The notes below the pieces were generated by a model that did no database searches, was not told the DNA's origin, and was given only the letters and a program-made list of their open reading frames with translations. Shown piece by piece: positions 23,787-27,940 of a DNA stretch of 27,940 nucleotides. The DNA comes from Chitinophagaceae bacterium (GTDB lineage Bacteria; Bacteroidota; Bacteroidia; Chitinophagales; Chitinophagaceae): positions 1 to 27,940 of the forward strand of contig JAEUVW010000068.1 of NCBI GenBank assembly GCA_016786525.1, written 5' to 3'. The translations under genes were made by a program, and so were the position numbers. Every line of letters starts with the position of its first letter. Positions within the stretch are counted from its first letter, which is position 1.

Positions 23787-23794
23787 TATTTTTG
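23787..23794 (+). promoter_or_regulatory. -7 box of the GSCFA gene
   Basis: TATTTTTG, exact match, 5 bases before ATG 23800; the same short-leader arrangement as at 3260 and 6924. Confidence 0.5.
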
Positions 23795-23799
23795 CTGCT

Positions 23800-24786
23800 A
23801 TGAAGTTGTTGGTCGACCTTACTATCCCTGCCCTGCCGCAGCCCCTGCGTTATACAGACAAGATCCTGCTGACAGGCTCCTGTTTTACCGAGCATATGGC
23901 AGACCGCCTGGCACAGCATCATTTTCGTCACCTGAGCAATCCCAACGGTATCCTGTTCAACCCCCTGAGCGTCGCAGATAGCTTGCGCGGTTACCTGCAG
24001 GGAAAACAGTACCGGGCAGAAGACCTTTTTTACCTGAATGAACTGTGGAACAGCTGGGACCACCATACCCGTTTTTCAGATATGGACCGCGATGCTGCCT
24101 TAAACCAGCTCAACCATGCCCAGGCCGAAGCTACAACAATGATCCATGAAGCAGATTGGCTGATCATTACACTGGGCTCGGCCTTCCAGTATTACCTCCG
24201 GGAAAACGGCCTGCCTGTGGCCAACAACCACCGTGCACCCGGTCAATGGTTTGAGAAAAAGCTGCTGACGGTAGCGCAGATGAACACTGCACTGAGTGCT
24301 GTGCTGGAATTGCTTCATGAAAAGAACCCCCGGGCCAGGGTATTACTGACCATCAGTCCCGTGCGCCATATACGCGATGGGGTGGTGGAGAACAACCGCA
24401 GCAAAGCCAGGCTGATCGAAACCGTGCATGAACTGTGCGGAACATTCGGTTTTGTGCATTACTTCCCTTCCTATGAACTGGTTATTGACGTACTGCGCGA
24501 CTACCGGTATTACGACATTGACCTGGTGCACCCCAACTTCGCAGCGACATCCTATGTCTGGGAAACATTTATGCAGTCCTGCATCGAAGTGGAAACGATA
24601 CAGCAAATGGCGGCCGTCCTGGAGCTGAGCACCGCGCAGAAGCACCGGCCCCGCTTTGCGGGCACACAGGCGCACCGCGATTTTTGCCGTAAGTATGCGG
24701 AAAAAGCAAAGGAATTGCAGCTCCTGCATCCCTACCTGGACCTGTCCGGCCCGGTAAACCATTTTGAACGTATGCTTAAGGAATAA
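23800..24786 (+). CDS. GSCFA domain-containing protein (SGNH-hydrolase-like)
   Basis: A 328-residue protein whose name-giving motif is LLTGSCFTEHMADRL near the N-terminus. It is followed by NPNGILFNPLS, LIITLGSAFQYYL, TISPVRHIRDG and YDIDLVHPN, which correspond to blocks I, III and V of SGNH/GDSL-type hydrolases: Ser in GSCF, and Asp/His in DLVHPN. Substrate unknown; an acyl-esterase activity is plausible. There is no signal peptide. It is convergent with the DUF4249 gene, the two overlapping by 11 bases at their 3' ends with no terminator between. Confidence 0.92.
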   Translation: MKLLVDLTIPALPQPLRYTDKILLTGSCFTEHMADRLAQHHFRHLSNPNGILFNPLSVADSLRGYLQGKQYRAEDLFYLNELWNSWDHHTRFSDMDRDAALNQLNHAQAEATTMIHEADWLIITLGSAFQYYLRENGLPVANNHRAPGQWFEKKLLTVAQMNTALSAVLELLHEKNPRARVLLTISPVRHIRDGVVENNRSKARLIETVHELCGTFGFVHYFPSYELVIDVLRDYRYYDIDLVHPNFAATSYVWETFMQSCIEVETIQQMAAVLELSTAQKHRPRFAGTQAHRDFCRKYAEKAKELQLLHPYLDLSGPVNHFERMLKE

Positions 24787-25558
24787 TGATGGTCTTGCGC
24801 TGTATGGTCAGTGCGGAAAAATAACCCAGTGCCCCGGAAACGTTGGATAAAGGGTTGGCAGGAGTTTGTCCGGAGCCCTGCGCGTTTTCCAGGGTATTGA
24901 AGAAATCGAAAGTAGCTTTGTCGGTACAGTTCATAAACACGGTAACCGTATCATCTTTTTTGGCGTCGTCGTGGTTGAACAGCGGGCGGGAATTCAGTTT
25001 CCCATCACTCAGCTGATCGTCCCAGGCCTGGTAATTATTATTCGAGCTGTCGTTTGTCGTGGTAGAAAAACGGTAATAGTTTTTAATGCCGGCAGGGTCC
25101 TGGAATACAGGGATAATCTGCTTAAAGCTCTCCCCAAAGAAACTGTACTCTTCTGTATACAGGCTGTCCAGTGTTACAGGCTGGGGCATGGTACTTGTGG
25201 AAGTATAGGTTTTCCCTTCCGCAATGACAGTCAGCTGATAGGTATGCCCCGGTATACCGGCTGTTTTCTGGGTAACATAGCGCCCCGGTTCCGTTTCCAG
25301 CGCCGTGTCGGCCTGGTTGAGCGTCACGTCCGATACGACGACAACAGCTCCGGATACCGTGTTGCGTTTATTTTCAGCGCTGAGCTTATTGGTTTTGCTG
25401 ACCAGTATCGTATGGTTCAAAACGCCCGCTTCATTATCAACCACCCCTTCAATGACCAGTTTTTGTTCCGAATCCTTTACATCTACATTGATGATTTTTT
25501 CACAGGACATAAAAATGGCCGGCAGCAAAAGAAAAAGAAGAAAGTGTTTGCGTTGCAT
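24776..25558 (-). CDS. DUF4249 family lipoprotein
   Basis: A 260-residue outer-envelope lipoprotein: lipobox IFMSC (Cys19) then EKIINVDVKDSEQKLVIEGVV, the Ig-like GAVVVVSD strand, TYQLTVIAEGKTYTSTSTMP, and the family ending NPLSNVSGALGYFSALTIQRKTIIIP. DUF4249 genes usually follow a TonB-dependent receptor with a carboxypeptidase-like domain in Bacteroidota; no such receptor is upstream here (the preceding sequence is AT-rich and empty), so it stands alone. Its own promoter is present. Confidence 0.88.
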   Translation of the reverse strand: MQRKHFLLFLLLPAIFMSCEKIINVDVKDSEQKLVIEGVVDNEAGVLNHTILVSKTNKLSAENKRNTVSGAVVVVSDVTLNQADTALETEPGRYVTQKTAGIPGHTYQLTVIAEGKTYTSTSTMPQPVTLDSLYTEEYSFFGESFKQIIPVFQDPAGIKNYYRFSTTTNDSSNNNYQAWDDQLSDGKLNSRPLFNHDDAKKDDTVTVFMNCTDKATFDFFNTLENAQGSGQTPANPLSNVSGALGYFSALTIQRKTIIIP

Positions 25559-25777
25559 AGTGAGGTTTGACCCGGCAAAAGTAAGCTAATGGAGGAAGTT
25601 TACACAAGTCTGCAAGGAGTCAATATGTGAATAAAATGAAAATATTATTTGTTCCTTTTGAAGTGGAATAAGAATAAAGCAATAGTGTTTTATTTAATAT
25701 TAGTATTTTAAGGTCTTTTTTGTTACCTTAGCCTTACTGGACTTATTGTAAATAAATCCTTAACTTTTTTAATTCCT
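25559..25777. other. AT-rich divergent intergenic region
   Basis: No gene is visible. It holds the reverse DUF4249 promoter (25576-25607) and the region driving the large forward gene, where TACCTTAG (25724-25731) is a one-mismatch -7 box 46 bases before the ATG. The middle (25620-25720) is strongly A/T-rich with no repeat longer than a few bases. Confidence 0.5.
25576..25607 (-). promoter_or_regulatory. DUF4249 gene promoter
   Basis: On the minus strand TTG (25605-25607), a 21-base spacer and TACTTTTG (25576-25583), 17 bases before ATG 25558. It is close to the Bacteroidetes consensus. Confidence 0.6.
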
Positions 25778-27940
25778 ATGAAAAAAAATTACTTTTTCAA
25801 AGGCCTGCTTTGCTCCGTTTTTCTGGGTGGCGGGCTCGCGGCCCAAGCTCAAAAGTTAAATGACGATGCTTTCCTGAAAGGAGACTTTGTAGAGGTAGGC
25901 ATTGCCAAAAACGGGGCATTCGGAAGCTTCGAAGATGCCCCCGGGGGGTATCACCAGAGAGGCGGGCCCGGCAATCCCAACAAATTGGGTTTTGTGGCCG
26001 ATCCGGACAAAGACGGCTGGATGGTCGGTACTCCTACTTATATCGGCGACTATTTCGTCCCCGGTACGCCGCAGGAAGGCTGGGATATGCAGCTGGCGGA
26101 CGGCACCTGGGCCCGTGGCTGGAATGGTCCCAGCGGTTTGCTGACAGGCGGTATCGTAGGAAAGGTAACCACCTATAATGCAACAGGAGCATTTACCGAA
26201 GGAATATGGGAAGGTACGCTGGCCGGAATGAGTATCCGTGCGGTGACCAAGCTGAAAAAAGATAAGCTTTACTTTACGACAACAGTAAAGATTACCAATA
26301 CTACTTCCAAAACGATGTATAATTTTTATTATGACCGGACGGTAGACCCTGATAACGAAGTGGAAACCCCGGGCGGTGGAGATTATACTACAGACAATAA
26401 AATCATATTCGCGCTGCCCAGCCCGAACAACAAAACCCTGGTGACCGGTATCGGTACGGTATTAAAGGCTTACCTCGGTCTTGCTTCGCGGGACTGCCGC
26501 GCCAGACCTTATATCACGACCTCAGGCCTGACGCCCTCAGACTCTTTGCACAGGCTGCATTCCGGTCAGGGTACTACTGCAGCAGTACTGAAAGTAGACA
26601 GTAATGTGCGCCAGGACTGTGGTATCGGTATCGTGTTCAAGATCGATTCCCTGCGTGCCGGCGACAGTACGTATCTTTCTTACGCCTATGTACTCAGTCA
26701 GGCCGATGTGGATTCTGCATTTGAAGACCTGAAGCCTGTTATGAATGTGAACGGCATGGTATTCCAGTCCGGTGATACGGTAAAAGCCTGTAACGGTAAA
26801 GTGATAGACTTCCAGATCGTGGGCGGGGAATCTTACCGCTGGAAGTGGTCTCCGGATGTCGGCCTTTCCGATACTTCCGGTGCACGGATCAAGCTGACGG
26901 TTTCTCCGACCATTACTACTTATACGGCTACCGCGGTAAGCGATCTTTGCCCGATCCCGCCGATTACGATCACGGTAGACCCGATCGCCAACCCCGACAA
27001 GCCTAAGGTAGTGACGCCGATCTACTATTGCCAGTATGCCAGCGCTGACCCGCTCACGGCTACGGCCCTGCCCGGATCCACACTGCTCTATTACCCGGCC
27101 GCTACCGGCGGTACCGGTGCTACTTCCCTGGTTCCGGCAACGATCATGCCCGGCTCCAAATATTATTACGTGAGCCAGGTATCGGCTCAGGGTTGTGAAA
27201 GCCAGCGCGAGCGCATCGAGGTGATCGCGCGCCGCCTGCCGGTGGTCAGCGTTATTGCCCAGACAGATCCTACTTATTGTGCCGCTGCAGATGCGACCAT
27301 TACCCTGCAGGCCGACTCCGCCTTTGCGACCTACACCGTTGAGTATGATAAAGACGGAGAGCCCGCTACCCCGGTACCCGTCACTACAGACGGTTCCGGC
27401 CGCTATACCCTCGGCGGCCTGAAAGGCGGTTCTTATACCACCTTTACCATTACCAACAAATACGGCTGTAAGAGCATCGCCTACTATGGCCCTGTGAAGC
27501 TGGTAGACCCCGCGCCTCCCGGACCGCCCATTACCAACAACGGCCCCCTGTGCGTCGATGCAGAAGCCATACTGTCAGCACCCTTTATTGCCGGTGCTAC
27601 CTACAGCTGGTCCGGCCCCGATGGCTTCAGTTCTACGGAGCGCAACCCGACCTTCACCACCACGGAAAACTCCGGTGGTGCCTATACGCTGCGGGTGCAG
27701 GTTGGCGAATGTATCCACCTGCCTTCTACGACGAACCTGCTGATTACACCGACACCGAAGCACCAGAAGTTCAACGATATCTATGTATTGTGCCAGAACA
27801 CCGACCTGGCAGTGGACATCCTGCGCGAGCCGGGTATCAGCTACCTGTGGAGCGGTAACGGCATCAGCCTGGTAGACCAGCCGCTGAAGATCAGCAAAGT
27901 GCAGTTCTCAGACGTAGGACGTTATTACCTCACGGCTTCT
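25778..27940 (+). CDS. Large secreted multi-domain surface protein, N-terminal 721 codons (3' end outside window)
   Basis: The frame from ATG 25778 is open without a stop to the last base. A signal peptide (MKKNYFFKGLLCSVFLGGGLAAQAQ) is followed by a distinctive N-terminal domain: DDAFLKGDFVEVGIAKNGAFGS, GYHQRGGPGNPNKLGFVADPDKDGW, then YIGDYFVPGTPQEGW. I recall this domain from very large Bacteroidota surface proteins that end in T9SS sorting domains. From residue ~330 come Ig/PKD-like modules with YRWKWSPDVGLSDTSG, TYTATAVSD, a YYCQYA...YYPAATGG...YYYVSQVS module typical of Ig-like adhesins, and a YSWSGPDGFSS module. A C-terminal CHU_C or type A signal is expected beyond the window. The role is probably adhesion or surface structure; not proven. 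Confidence 0.88.
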   Translation, partial: MKKNYFFKGLLCSVFLGGGLAAQAQKLNDDAFLKGDFVEVGIAKNGAFGSFEDAPGGYHQRGGPGNPNKLGFVADPDKDGWMVGTPTYIGDYFVPGTPQEGWDMQLADGTWARGWNGPSGLLTGGIVGKVTTYNATGAFTEGIWEGTLAGMSIRAVTKLKKDKLYFTTTVKITNTTSKTMYNFYYDRTVDPDNEVETPGGGDYTTDNKIIFALPSPNNKTLVTGIGTVLKAYLGLASRDCRARPYITTSGLTPSDSLHRLHSGQGTTAAVLKVDSNVRQDCGIGIVFKIDSLRAGDSTYLSYAYVLSQADVDSAFEDLKPVMNVNGMVFQSGDTVKACNGKVIDFQIVGGESYRWKWSPDVGLSDTSGARIKLTVSPTITTYTATAVSDLCPIPPITITVDPIANPDKPKVVTPIYYCQYASADPLTATALPGSTLLYYPAATGGTGATSLVPATIMPGSKYYYVSQVSAQGCESQRERIEVIARRLPVVSVIAQTDPTYCAAADATITLQADSAFATYTVEYDKDGEPATPVPVTTDGSGRYTLGGLKGGSYTTFTITNKYGCKSIAYYGPVKLVDPAPPGPPITNNGPLCVDAEAILSAPFIAGATYSWSGPDGFSSTERNPTFTTTENSGGAYTLRVQVGECIHLPSTTNLLITPTPKHQKFNDIYVLCQNTDLAVDILREPGISYLWSGNGISLVDQPLKISKVQFSDVGRYYLTAS

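Overview
The window looks like a chromosomal stretch from a Bacteroidota (Bacteroidetes) member, most likely a Chitinophagaceae-type bacterium. Evidence: type IX secretion (T9SS) sorting domains of both the gliding-motility/CHU_C kind and the short type A kind; families largely typical of this phylum (DUF2480, GSCFA, DUF4249, a Rho with a long disordered insert, an NtrC-like regulator without a helix-turn-helix); an almost complete lack of Shine-Dalgarno sequences; and many copies of the Bacteroidetes -7 box TAnnTTTG, often only a few bases ahead of the start codon. Lineage below phylum is inference.

Layout. 1-321: end of an EamA/DMT permease. 581-2962: secreted T9SS type B repeat protein. 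3273-3806: GNAT acetyltransferase. 3950-4444 (-): unrecognised orphan. 4615-4995 (-) and 5104-6114 (+): a Fur-family repressor divergent from a thioredoxin-reductase-like flavoprotein with a possible Tat signal, with two matched dyads between them. 6132-6380: small HMA-like protein. 6381-6777: gene-poor, with a REP-like palindrome and a tRNA terminator. 6778-6851 (-): tRNA with CAT anticodon, probably Ile2. 6936-8632: HAD phosphatase and galE. 8665-9773: secreted protein broken by a -1 shift at a T7 run.

9913-12866 (-) is a housekeeping block: rho, then rplU, rpmA and a histone H1-like Lys/Ala/Pro protein. 13162-15273 (-): prolyl oligopeptidase. 15301-15510 (+): the last ~70 residues of a T9SS type A domain with no protein in front of it, i.e. 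a gene remnant. 15620-16813 (-): BNR-repeat T9SS protein. 16997-18950 (+): MORN-repeat protein followed by the NtrC-like regulator. 19050-20678 (+): MuiA/DUF4139 protein, ended by a strong terminator. 20735-21304 (-): small exported protein; its start lies beside a 72-bp tail remnant of a second peptide-binding protein, whose intact relative is 21512-23131 (-), downstream of DUF2480 (23150-23662). 23800-24786 (+) GSCFA and 24776-25558 (-) DUF4249 overlap tail to tail. 25778-27940 (+) is the first 721 codons of a very large secreted multi-domain protein running off the window.

Most of the window is ordinary core and envelope gene content. The parts most worth a second look are the orphan T9SS tail, the slippery-site frameshift, the substrate-binding-protein tail remnant, the Fur/flavoprotein control region, and the odd T-loop of the tRNA. 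I see no CRISPR array, complete insertion sequence, prophage or obvious defence island.
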